A stretch of DNA of 64,000 nt, taken from contig NZ_RJLQ01000017.1 in assembly GCF_003833015.1 (NCBI RefSeq), positions 57,489 to 121,488 on the forward strand, given 5' to 3'. The translations under genes and the position numbers were made by a program. Numbering within the stretch: position 1 is the stretch's first letter; each line of letters opens with the position of its first letter. The notes beneath the pieces were generated by a model. The model saw only the letters and a program-made list of their open reading frames with translations, was not told the origin of the DNA and made no database searches. Positions 57,207-64,000 of the stretch are shown here, piece after piece. Source of the stretch: Clostridium sp. E02 (GTDB lineage: Bacteria; Bacillota; Clostridia; Lachnospirales; Lachnospiraceae).

Positions 57207-57851
57207 ATGTCTTTAGCCTTAGCTTTTTATAATCATCATGGTATAATTATGTGCGCCGACAAACTAATAACCGCTACGTACAATAGATCAGGAATTAATT
57301 ATGAGATACATCAATCATCTACCGAAGATAAATTGTTTCTGATTGAAAATCAATATGGGCTATCATATGCTGGTACGGCTTCTATAGACAATGGTCCCAT
57401 ATCCGCAGTAATAGAAAAATATATTAAACTTAATCCCTTAGCTGATGAAGATCCTTTGAATTGGTTGCTTATACTCGCAACTTATTTCAAGAACAAAATG
57501 AAGGAAAGCGATAATACTATTTTTACATTATGTGGATACTACCATGGTGAAAGAATCATGATATCCAGCAACACTAAAAATCCTGAGATTAACATTTATT
57601 CTGGTACAGCAGGGATTACTTATTCTGGAGAAAACGATTATGTTTCTCACTTAATAAGTTCCGATCTTGTTCATTTTGATTATACTAAATTCACCATGCA
57701 AGATTCTATTGATTTTTTACGATTCGTAGTCAGTACAGTTTCTGGATTAATGCGTTTCGGACAATGCCTACAAACAGTAAGCGATGAATGTAACATTTTA
57801 GCAATACATCCTAACGAAGCGTACTGGGTGCAGCATTCGATTTTACATTAA
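57207..57851 (+). CDS. Proteasome/HslV-like (Ntn-hydrolase fold) protein in the fibre locus
   Basis: 214 residues from ATG 57207 (AAAGGAG upstream). The opening SLALAFYNHHGIIMCADKLIT aligns by eye with proteasome beta/HslV N-termini (T-TLAF..HGVIVAADSRAT), with Ser2 as possible N-terminal nucleophile. KLFLIENQYGLSYAGTASIDN matches the K-x-x-I ... G-x-AG-x-x-x-D segment. Catalysis is unproven. The gene is on the plus strand inside an otherwise minus-strand operon, behind a partial copy of the fibre repeat whose frame runs on into it without a stop. Confidence 0.6.
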   Translation: MSLALAFYNHHGIIMCADKLITATYNRSGINYEIHQSSTEDKLFLIENQYGLSYAGTASIDNGPISAVIEKYIKLNPLADEDPLNWLLILATYFKNKMKESDNTIFTLCGYYHGERIMISSNTKNPEINIYSGTAGITYSGENDYVSHLISSDLVHFDYTKFTMQDSIDFLRFVVSTVSGLMRFGQCLQTVSDECNILAIHPNEAYWVQHSILH

Positions 57852-58005
57852 CTGCTTTGTCTTTCATTGGTTTAATTAGATTTTCTGTGTTGTAATTGAC
57901 ATCATTAAATGTTTTTTCATAGCCTAACAGCCGCCCTTGAGTACTTTTTTTGAGGACGGCTGATCTTCTTTTTAATTCAGCGTACATTCTTTTTTTAATC
58001 CACAT
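57811..58005 (-). CDS. Small basic protein in the fibre locus, unknown
   Basis: 64 residues, MWIKKRMYAELKRRSAVLKK at the start. Good AGAAAGGA site upstream. Its 3' end overlaps the convergent Ntn-like gene by 41 bases, so one of the two C-termini may have been altered by rearrangement. Could be a fibre-assembly helper, by position only. Confidence 0.5.
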   Translation of the reverse strand: MWIKKRMYAELKRRSAVLKKSTQGRLLGYEKTFNDVNYNTENLIKPMKDKAVNVKSNAAPSTLR

Positions 58006-58046
58006 ATTTATTTCCTTTCTGCTGTTTCGGACAGCTCCGGTTCTAT

Positions 58047-58716
58047 GTTAAATAGCGATTTAACAAATGATACGGGTGGGGGTGGATATTATTCGTTTCC
58101 GAATGGATTTAAAGTGTGCTGGGGATATACCAACGAGCGCAATATAACATTTCCGATTACTTTTAACAACACCCCATCAATACAATTAACCGTGGCAGGA
58201 GATAATGATAATTACTACTATACCGCAAAAATCAAAACGGCATCCGCAACCGGATTTACATTTAATACACAATACGCAATGTTTGGTAGTGCCATAAACG
58301 CCAATGGAACAGATGGTACATACTGGGTTGCAATTGGGTATTAAAATGATCATTTAAGTCTTAGTGCCCAAGCGAAGTATGCAGATGGATCTGAATACAC
58401 AATATAATTTACACTGGAACGATTGTTTATAACAACTGACATATATTTGTTGCTTGTAACTTTTATAATTTTTGTTGCTGAGCCGGAACCAACAAGGAAC
58501 AATTCTCGTGGTGATGTACTACTCGTCGGTTCTCCATCTGTTATTTTTAAATAGGTATCAACATCCGGCATAGGCTGTGAGGTAAAACCTACCAAATAAG
58601 TCCCCGGAGTAATAGTAAGCCAATCACATAACCAATCCTTTGTACTCGAGGGAATGGTCTTGTTAATTGCAAAGGAAGTTTGAAATGTACCTATATTACC
58701 TAAATCGCTATTTAAC
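58047..58716. repeat. Putative invertible segment carrying two alternative fibre tips
   Basis: GTTAAATAGCGATTTA is present as 58047-58062 (plus) and, exactly inverted, as 58701-58716. Between them tip A (minus, in frame with the fibre) and tip B (plus, silent) converge on TGATCA-centred sequence at 58344-58357. Inversion would swap tip A for tip B in frame. The plus copy is itself a dyad (GTTAAAT AGCG ATTTAAC). No recombinase gene is visible in the window. Confidence 0.7.
58065..58344 (+). pseudogene. Silent alternative tail-fibre tip (tip B)
   Basis: Continues in frame from LNSDL of the repeat: TNDTGGGGYYSFPNGFKVCW ... PITFNNTPSIQLTVAGDN ... GTDGTYWVAIGY stop. The GGGGYYSFPNGFKVCWG start and the WVAIGY end are typical of phage fibre receptor-binding tips. 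It has no start codon or ribosome binding site of its own, so it is expressed only if joined to the fibre shaft by inversion. Confidence 0.7.
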
Positions 58717-59324
58717 GCATTAAATGCCGCCGTCAAATTAGCCCCTGCAGTCAGCTCTGTTCCCATGCCGATCCGCTCAATCAATGTATGTATAAGTGCT
58801 GAATTTGGGACCTTATTCGAGTCATTCACATCAATACTGGTGAGCATATTTTTAAGCAACGCATTCTGATCTAAATTCATTGTTGTAGCAATACTCTTAG
58901 ATACCTTCCCCAATACTTCTGCTATTGCTTCACCGGCTATAATGTTCGCAAGTTCTGTAGCCTGGGTAAATTGGGTATTAACATCAATGCTTCCTTCTTC
59001 CCCAACCTTTATCCCTTCACTGCCCTTTACGATACCAGCGGTTGTCTGAGTAGCCTGTTTTACACTTAAAGCACCATCAGTACTTACCTCCGTTGTTGTT
59101 CCATCTGGCTTAATCGTTCCTACGCTGTCAGCCGTAGCCTTTCCTGTCCCCTGGGCTGATACTTGCCAATATGCTGTATCCGTTGGCAGAGTTCCTTTTG
59201 GTGGGGCTGTGTGAGCTACATAACTGCTTCCATCGTAAACAACTAAATTAAGTAAATCGTATTTTGTATCTGGGTCCCATTCCCCTCTTGGGCGAATCCC
59301 GATTGTTCCATATTCTACTGCCAT
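58350..59324 (-). CDS. Tail fibre / receptor-binding protein with switchable C-terminal tip
   Basis: 324 residues. N-terminal domain (about 1-60) RGEWDPDTKYDLLNLVVYDGSSYVA ... AYWQ resembles carbohydrate-binding CBM5/12-like domains. A Gly/Thr-rich middle and a shaft with VNDSNKVPNSALIHTLIERIG follow. LNSDL at about 203-207 marks the repeat; everything after it (tip A, about 115 residues) is replaceable. Starts immediately after the stop of the upstream fibre gene. Confidence 0.85.
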   Translation of the reverse strand: MAVEYGTIGIRPRGEWDPDTKYDLLNLVVYDGSSYVAHTAPPKGTLPTDTAYWQVSAQGTGKATADSVGTIKPDGTTTEVSTDGALSVKQATQTTAGIVKGSEGIKVGEEGSIDVNTQFTQATELANIIAGEAIAEVLGKVSKSIATTMNLDQNALLKNMLTSIDVNDSNKVPNSALIHTLIERIGMGTELTAGANLTAAFNALNSDLGNIGTFQTSFAINKTIPSSTKDWLCDWLTITPGTYLVGFTSQPMPDVDTYLKITDGEPTSSTSPRELFLVGSGSATKIIKVTSNKYMSVVINNRSSVNYIVYSDPSAYFAWALRLK

Positions 59325-60440
59325 CTATGCTGTCTCCTCTCCATAAAATTTTCCACTGTCATACCAGAACCTCATACCTTTGGCTTCCGTGTCACTGATA
59401 AGTTTCATTGTAACCGGATCTACACGAAATTGTGGTATAGATATTTTAGCCGCCGCATCTACCTGAGCTTTAAGTTCCTTGGTCTGCTTATAATACCACT
59501 CTGCATTGTCTTCGGCATCTTCTGGTACTATACCACCATTAGTAAAACGTTTAGCTTGCAGTGAACTGGCTTCTGCTTCCTCGGCTTTACGATTTGCTAC
59601 CTCTTCACTGGCTGACGCTTCGGCTGCTTTTTCTCTGGCTGCTTGTTCACTGACTGCCGCATCATTAGCCTTTTTTGTAGCAGTTAATACATCCGCTGCC
59701 GTACTGTTTACCGCCGAAGTTGCCTCAGCTGCTTTCGTTACTGCGATTCCTGCTTGCGTGGTAGATACGGCTGCACTATCAGCAGATAATTGAGCATTCT
59801 GGCCGGAAGTTTTTGCATCCTCTTTTACTTGTTCATAATAATACTTTGCATTATCTGTTTCACTTCCCGGAAAATCTTCATCTCCCAATGAATACCGCTT
59901 TGCATACTTTTGGTAATTCAGAGCCGCATCCCTCGCTGCCTGAGCGTCAAGCATGTACTGTCTGAACTCCGTCTGTATGGCAGAATCTAACTTCTCCATG
60001 GTGACCGAACCATTTATAATAGAGGCGGTCATGGTACGATCAGTGATTGTCATGGAGATTGTGGCGGTGCTTTCTACAGAATAAACGAACCTAGTTAAAT
60101 TGATAACTTTTTGAGTACCATCTGCCAGAGTAAGAACTAACTCGTTATCGTCATTGATATCAAAGTTTGTCACTACCCTTTCAATATCCAGATCATAAGA
60201 CTTTGTCGTGCCATCTAATAGAGTAACGGTAAGAATTCCGGTCTTGGTACCCAGCGTTACATCTTTTACCATAGTATTAAGTAGAGACAAGTCAGCTTTA
60301 CTTTCATCCAAGTGGATAATCCTGTTATCGGCTTCTTCAACACCATTTTCTAAGTGTATTAAGTTTTTCCGGTTGAGTGCTGTTTTCTGTGAAGGAAGAT
60401 TCTGCCAGTCTGTTCCATAGTAGAATTTCTTATATGCCAT
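59325..60440 (-). CDS. Tail fibre / baseplate upper-type protein
   Basis: 371 residues. Begins MAYKKFYYGTDWQNLPSQKTALN, a typical start of fibre-attachment proteins. A beta region (about 70-140) is followed by an Ala-rich coiled coil (about 160-320) with YAKRYSLGDEDFPGSETDNAKYYYEQ and NAEWYYKQTKELK repeats. It probably links the tail tip to the receptor-binding fibre downstream. Confidence 0.85.
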   Translation of the reverse strand: MAYKKFYYGTDWQNLPSQKTALNRKNLIHLENGVEEADNRIIHLDESKADLSLLNTMVKDVTLGTKTGILTVTLLDGTTKSYDLDIERVVTNFDINDDNELVLTLADGTQKVINLTRFVYSVESTATISMTITDRTMTASIINGSVTMEKLDSAIQTEFRQYMLDAQAARDAALNYQKYAKRYSLGDEDFPGSETDNAKYYYEQVKEDAKTSGQNAQLSADSAAVSTTQAGIAVTKAAEATSAVNSTAADVLTATKKANDAAVSEQAAREKAAEASASEEVANRKAEEAEASSLQAKRFTNGGIVPEDAEDNAEWYYKQTKELKAQVDAAAKISIPQFRVDPVTMKLISDTEAKGMRFWYDSGKFYGEETA

Positions 60441-60619
60441 TAGACCTTACCTTCTTTCTTTTTCGGCTCTTCTTTAATTCCTGCAGGTACCCCACATTCT
60501 ATAATCTGTGCTATAACAGCTATCTGTTTTGCATTCTGAATGCCAGTAGTGGCCACTCCATCCAAAAGTCCAGTAATCTGTATCACCTGTTCCTCTGTGT
60601 ATGTGATTAGCTTTTTCAA
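60440..60619 (-). CDS. Small phage protein before the fibre gene
   Basis: 59 residues from a TTG at 60619 (AAAGGAGGAATTACA upstream): KKLITYTEEQVIQITGLLDG, then GVATTGIQNAKQIAVIAQII and a Lys-rich end. Its stop overlaps the fibre start. Frequent in clostridial prophages; function unknown. Confidence 0.65.
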   Translation of the reverse strand: MKKLITYTEEQVIQITGLLDGVATTGIQNAKQIAVIAQIIECGVPAGIKEEPKKKEGKV

Positions 60620-60642
60620 TGTAATTCCTCCTTTCTGCATAC

Positions 60643-60674
60643 AAAAAGAGCGGGGAAATTAATCCTCGCCCTCT
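60643..60674 (-). terminator. Terminator behind the moron lipoprotein
   Basis: Minus-strand AGAGGGCGAGG-ATTAATTT-CCCCGCTCTTTTT, just after the lipoprotein stop. Confidence 0.65.
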
Positions 60675-60678
60675 ATTA

Positions 60679-61146
60679 CTATTCATATCGTTTCATTATC
60701 TCGTCAAATTGTGTTTTATACTCTTCTGCTTGTTCTGATGTTAGTTTGTAATCAATTCTCAGCAACACTTTGTCATACGGATATACATATTGATTCAATG
60801 CTAAAAATCCTAGAGATTGATCATTCATTTTGTTCAAGTAATCCGCCCTTTTCTTGCAATCATCTTTTGATGAAAAGGTTTCCAGTGTACCGCCCACTAA
60901 ATATTCCGATCCTTCTTGATCTAAGCGCATATCGGAAAAATCCGCCTTACTGATATAGTTACCCGGTCGACCCAATTTTTCATTCGGGTCTGTCTCCGCT
61001 GTGAAAGCTTGGATTTTATCCAAATTTGTATTTTTCCCTTTTAATTCAGTCAAAAGACTTTCAGCATCTGGTAATTCAACTTTTTTCTCCGCTGAACAAC
61101 CAGTTAACATTAAAACCATAAGTAAAAATAAAAGCACTTTCTTCAT
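60679..61146 (-). CDS. Prophage-encoded lipoprotein (moron)
   Basis: 155 residues from ATG 61146 (GGGAGGGATATGGT upstream). Signal peptide MKKVLLFLLMVLMLTGC with lipobox LTGC, then a soluble acidic domain ending EYKTQFDEIMKRYE. A surface lipoprotein between tail-tip and fibre genes, flanked by terminators, looks like a lysogenic-conversion or superinfection-exclusion gene. No family recognised. Confidence 0.7.
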   Translation of the reverse strand: MKKVLLFLLMVLMLTGCSAEKKVELPDAESLLTELKGKNTNLDKIQAFTAETDPNEKLGRPGNYISKADFSDMRLDQEGSEYLVGGTLETFSSKDDCKKRADYLNKMNDQSLGFLALNQYVYPYDKVLLRIDYKLTSEQAEEYKTQFDEIMKRYE

Positions 61147-61207
61147 ACCATATCCCTCCCATGTGTGATTTAATAAAAACATACCACAAATAGGATAATT
61201 ATTCAAC

Positions 61208-61235
61208 AAAAGAGCAGGAACAAATCCCTGCCCTT
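61208..61235 (-). terminator. Terminator behind the secreted moron
   Basis: Minus-strand AAGGGCAGG-GATTTGTT-CCTGCTCTTTTG, 17 bases after the stop of the 61.3 kb gene. Confidence 0.65.
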
Positions 61236-61251
61236 AGTAATCATATTGTAT

Positions 61252-61824
61252 TTATTCGTGGCTTGTACACTCAGGAAGATACTGAGTTGTGAGCCATTGG
61301 GTAAACTCTGTGCTGTCAGCCTTTACAAGCCCGTCTGCTGCAGTTTTCATTCCGCTGTAATACTCATATCCTTCTTTCAGTTCTCCGTATCCTGTAAATG
61401 CATACAGAACGCCGTCTATCTTAGTAACTCCGACCGGGATAGTCTTATCGTCAAATTCAAATGACCAGATACCTTCTGAAGACTGGGACCATTTGCCAGT
61501 GTAGGTGTCTCTAACCTTAGCCCAATTGTCACTCATATTATTGGGATTCCATTCACTCCATAAGGAAATAGCTCCTATATCAAATCTTCTCTGTAAATCA
61601 GCTCTGGTAATGTTTTCTGAAGGTATTTTAAAACGTACACATAAATCATCTTTCAGCCATACCCATCTATAATCAAGCGTTCGATCTTCATTTTTTTCCT
61701 CTGTGGATGGAACTGGAATTTTAGGAAGTTTTATTTCCCCAGGAATGCTTGCGGCGAAAGCACAAAGAGAAGTAAAAGCAGATAGCAAAAATGTTAATAA
61801 AAATATCTTTTTCAATAATTTCAT
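61252..61824 (-). CDS. Secreted prophage protein of unknown function
   Basis: 190 residues from ATG 61824 (AGGAGGTATTT upstream). Signal peptide MKLLKKIFLLTFLLSAFTSL followed by CAFAA; mature part with WVWLKDDLCVRFKIPSENITR, WSEWNPNNMSDNWAKVRDTY and DKTIPVGVTKIDGVLYAFTGYG. Trp-rich, single domain. Lies between the tail-tip gene and the lipoprotein gene with its own terminator, so it may be expressed in the lysogen. Confidence 0.7.
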   Translation of the reverse strand: MKLLKKIFLLTFLLSAFTSLCAFAASIPGEIKLPKIPVPSTEEKNEDRTLDYRWVWLKDDLCVRFKIPSENITRADLQRRFDIGAISLWSEWNPNNMSDNWAKVRDTYTGKWSQSSEGIWSFEFDDKTIPVGVTKIDGVLYAFTGYGELKEGYEYYSGMKTAADGLVKADSTEFTQWLTTQYLPECTSHE

Positions 61825-61880
61825 AAATACCTCCTTATATACAATATATATTACCATTTATCTTTTGGCTTATCAATATT

Positions 61881-63860
61881 TTAGAAAGAATTTTTAATAT
61901 TTTCTATTTCACTCCATAAGGCAACAATATTTTCTTTAACGGATGTCCACCTATCACCCCAGCCGGTTTCGTTTGCAAGAGCTTCAATACTAACATCATT
62001 AACAGCGTTTAGATATTTACTATTCACTGATTGTGGTGTTACAGATGTTCCGTTTTCTCCACCTACAAAAACAACTGGCATATTCCAACCTGGACCCTTA
62101 GTCCATAATTGAACACTTCCATCTTTACTTATTAATGCCCCCGTATTATCAACAGTAACTCTATAATCGCCAAATTCAACATAAGTATCACTGGCTTTCA
62201 TCACATCCGATTCAATTGTTGATCCATAAATGTAACTACCATACATTCCACCACCATAGATATTGGCACCTCTTACATCACCGCTGAATACGGCATTCCC
62301 ATTCCCATCAAGTTGAAAATTCGTACTGTTTACAATAAGGCGGTTTCCCGAAATAGTGACCTTGTCACTCTCTACCGATAACTGGGAAGACACATCCCCC
62401 TTACTTACTTTCAATGATATCTCATTCGCTGTCTGGATAAACTTAGAATTGGTTTCATTCTTAAGATTCGTCACCGACAAAGCGATCTGATCCGCTTTAA
62501 TACTAAGTGATGCTTCTGCCTGCTGTGCCCTTGTCACTTCTGCCGTGATGTTATCAGCCATGATCTTTACCTGGGCTTCCGTAAATTCTTTTAAATCCGT
62601 AACTCGGACAGAAACTTCCTCCACGGACTTTTTAATTACAGCAGTTTTTCCCTCTAACTGAATAATCTGATCTCCAAGTCCAAAGCTTTGTTCTTGCTCA
62701 ATATCGCCTTTTGCAACGTAGGTGTCTGTCATTCCCTGTATGCCTTTCAAAGTTCGTTCAAGGCAATAGGTTTCAATCACATCGTCCGTAGTATAACAAA
62801 TGATTCCGTCCCCGACTTCTACCCATGGCAATGCCGGACCAACGACATGACATGGTCTGTATATTCTTCCAGAAATCTGATCATAGACCGTTGACGCAAT
62901 CGAAATCAGTTCTTCTGCTGTTTTTCCGTAAACCAGATAATTACCCTGAACCACATAACAATTAGTACCCGGTCCATATGACGCACCTACGTCCCCTTCC
63001 TCTTGCCGGATCTGTACCTTGTCAATCGAATACACCACATAATCCTCATAGTGTGTCTCTGATTGCTTATAATAAGATAATGTTTCTGCATTGGTCATTT
63101 CCGAGGGGAACAATTCATCATCTGGATATAAAGATTCAGAGGGGAACAAACCGGAAGTACCCAGAAACTTATAAGTGAGTCGGCCAGTCTTATCAAAATT
63201 TCCAAAGCATCCATTTATCTCACAAATAGCCATTAATACTTTTCTGCCATCTAACTGCTCCGGATTAATTGTTTTAGTAAGCACCATATCATCAAGAGAT
63301 AGCGTAGCTGTTATTTGGGCAATACTCACATGCTGACAAAGAGAATCCCGAAACTGTTTTAACGTCATTGGAAAAGTCAATCCTTGGTACCAGTCAGCAA
63401 CATCAATATCAAAATTCAGCATACGGTCATAAGCAGTTATTCTCTTACGCCGTCGGTCCGCCTGTTCCCGAACAAAGCTGTCAACCTTGTAAATCCCCAA
63501 CGCCATTTCATAGCCGCCGATCTCAACAGTGACCATAAACTCTTTCCCGGTCAGATCCATTAATACATCAGCAACCGTAACTTCAAACATTGAAGCGCAA
63601 CACTCACCAAAAGTTAAATTCTGGCCTGAGCACAAACTCTCTGTTATTGTCATAGATTCAGAAATTATCTGGCTATTATCAATGACGTACACTGGCTCCT
63701 GATCAACTGGAAATAAATCATCGGAAGAGAACAGGGTATCTTCCGGATAAATTATTCTTATTTCTTCATCAAAAAAACGTAGTTTTATATGTCGCTGTGT
63801 GGCAGCACTTAAATTATCTGCTCGAAATAGCTCCTTTATTTTTTCTGGAATGTTCAGCAT
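61881..63860 (-). CDS. Phage tail-tip protein (Tal / minor structural protein) with coiled-coil and fibre-like end
   Basis: About 659 residues from ATG 63860 (AAAGGAGGGGG upstream). The N-terminal 370 residues form a gp44/Tal-like hub (RKRITAYDRMLNFDIDVADWYQGLTFPMTLKQF, quoted in part). A coiled coil (about 380-480) and a beta-repeat tip with ANIYGGGMYGSYIYGSTIES follow. Two short repeats LYPDDELFPSE and TLFSSDDLFPVD are odd. It caps the tail and carries the fibres. Confidence 0.85.
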   Translation of the reverse strand: MLNIPEKIKELFRADNLSAATQRHIKLRFFDEEIRIIYPEDTLFSSDDLFPVDQEPVYVIDNSQIISESMTITESLCSGQNLTFGECCASMFEVTVADVLMDLTGKEFMVTVEIGGYEMALGIYKVDSFVREQADRRRKRITAYDRMLNFDIDVADWYQGLTFPMTLKQFRDSLCQHVSIAQITATLSLDDMVLTKTINPEQLDGRKVLMAICEINGCFGNFDKTGRLTYKFLGTSGLFPSESLYPDDELFPSEMTNAETLSYYKQSETHYEDYVVYSIDKVQIRQEEGDVGASYGPGTNCYVVQGNYLVYGKTAEELISIASTVYDQISGRIYRPCHVVGPALPWVEVGDGIICYTTDDVIETYCLERTLKGIQGMTDTYVAKGDIEQEQSFGLGDQIIQLEGKTAVIKKSVEEVSVRVTDLKEFTEAQVKIMADNITAEVTRAQQAEASLSIKADQIALSVTNLKNETNSKFIQTANEISLKVSKGDVSSQLSVESDKVTISGNRLIVNSTNFQLDGNGNAVFSGDVRGANIYGGGMYGSYIYGSTIESDVMKASDTYVEFGDYRVTVDNTGALISKDGSVQLWTKGPGWNMPVVFVGGENGTSVTPQSVNSKYLNAVNDVSIEALANETGWGDRWTSVKENIVALWSEIENIKNSF

Positions 63861-63934
63861 TTTACCCCCTCCTTTGTATAATAATGATATAGCCAATGAG
63901 GCTTATATCTTACTAACATCTTTTTATTCTGTAA

Positions 63935-63960
63935 CTGAATAAGGCTTCACCCTTAATCAG
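63935..63960. promoter_or_regulatory. Stem-loop before the tail-tip gene
   Basis: CTGAATAAGG / CCTTAATCAG with a six-base loop and one mismatch, without a T-run. Further right, the last 30 or so bases of the window probably hold the end of another gene; three frames all end within 35 bases, so I do not assign one. Confidence 0.4.
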
Positions 63961-64000
63961 AAGTTACTATTTCTTAATTACCATGTCTGACGGTTCCCTG

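Larger units (their letters stand above)
35450..64000 (-). mobile_element. Siphovirus-type prophage region integrated in comM, incomplete or composite
   Basis: Contains portal, scaffold, decoration, capsid, connector, neck, tail tube, chaperone and tape-measure genes (35.5-48.4 kb). It also has tail-tip, fibre, holin and lysin genes (54.5-63.9 kb), with lexA, small genes and a large NTPase between. The left edge is the comM break. The right edge is outside the window. Terminase, integrase and replication genes are not seen. The gene order (tape measure at the attachment site, tail tip at the far end) is unusual. A tRNA fragment at 51.0 kb may be the border of two elements. Confidence 0.85.

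Noticed and set aside
35450..64000. CRISPR array or toxin-antitoxin pair in the accessory region
   Set aside because: No regularly spaced direct repeats were seen, and the small genes lack recognisable toxin or antitoxin motifs.

Overview
The window reads as a chromosome segment of an anaerobic low-GC Firmicute, most likely class Clostridia and plausibly Lachnospiraceae. The evidence is a Gram-positive PolC, CodY, the MEP isoprenoid genes dxr and ispG, and the order rpsB-tsf...pyrH-frr-uppS-cdsA-dxr-rseP-ispG-polC. Nearly all genes lie on the minus strand. The taxonomic call is inference; no rRNA is present.

Region 1 (1-35.4 kb) is host core. From the left it holds the first codons of a type IA topoisomerase (topB-like), a DMT exporter, an aldose epimerase and aspartate-semialdehyde dehydrogenase, a type II topoisomerase pair (parE-parC), four tRNA genes (Gly-CCC, Thr-CGT, Glu-CTC, Pro-CGG), a small cysteine-rich protein, a decayed aminoglycoside-phosphotransferase-like gene, a peroxiredoxin and a GGDEF protein. 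The long translation/lipid/isoprenoid/replication cluster follows. A complete oligopeptide ABC operon (oppB-C-D-F-A) sits between tsf and pyrH. Beyond rpsB are a shrunken group II intron behind the codY terminator, then codY, topA, dprA and the 3' third of comM (yifB).

Region 2 (35.45-64 kb) is prophage and breaks comM at its Met-Asn-Pro-Cys-Pro-Cys-Gly motif. Its layout is not canonical. Read along the minus strand from the right edge, the order is tail-tip protein, two secreted or lipid-anchored morons, fibres, lysis genes, a large metallophosphatase-NTPase, a 3' tRNA-Thr fragment (probable attachment site), lexA and small genes, broken fibre tips, then portal, scaffold, capsid, connectors, tail tube, chaperones and tape measure, which abuts comM. 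No terminase, integrase or replication gene is visible. This fits either two prophage pieces joined at the tRNA fragment or one rearranged prophage that continues to the right.

The most notable content is (a) a fibre locus with two convergent alternative C-terminal tips between inverted copies of a 16-bp sequence, plus a third related site next to a proteasome/HslV-like protein; (b) broken fibre tips stored 9 kb away; (c) a candidate defence protein combining a calcineurin-like phosphatase with a P-loop NTPase; (d) a Tad1/Acb2-family signal-sponge gene inside the head operon; and (e) integration in the transformation gene comM next to an intact dprA.
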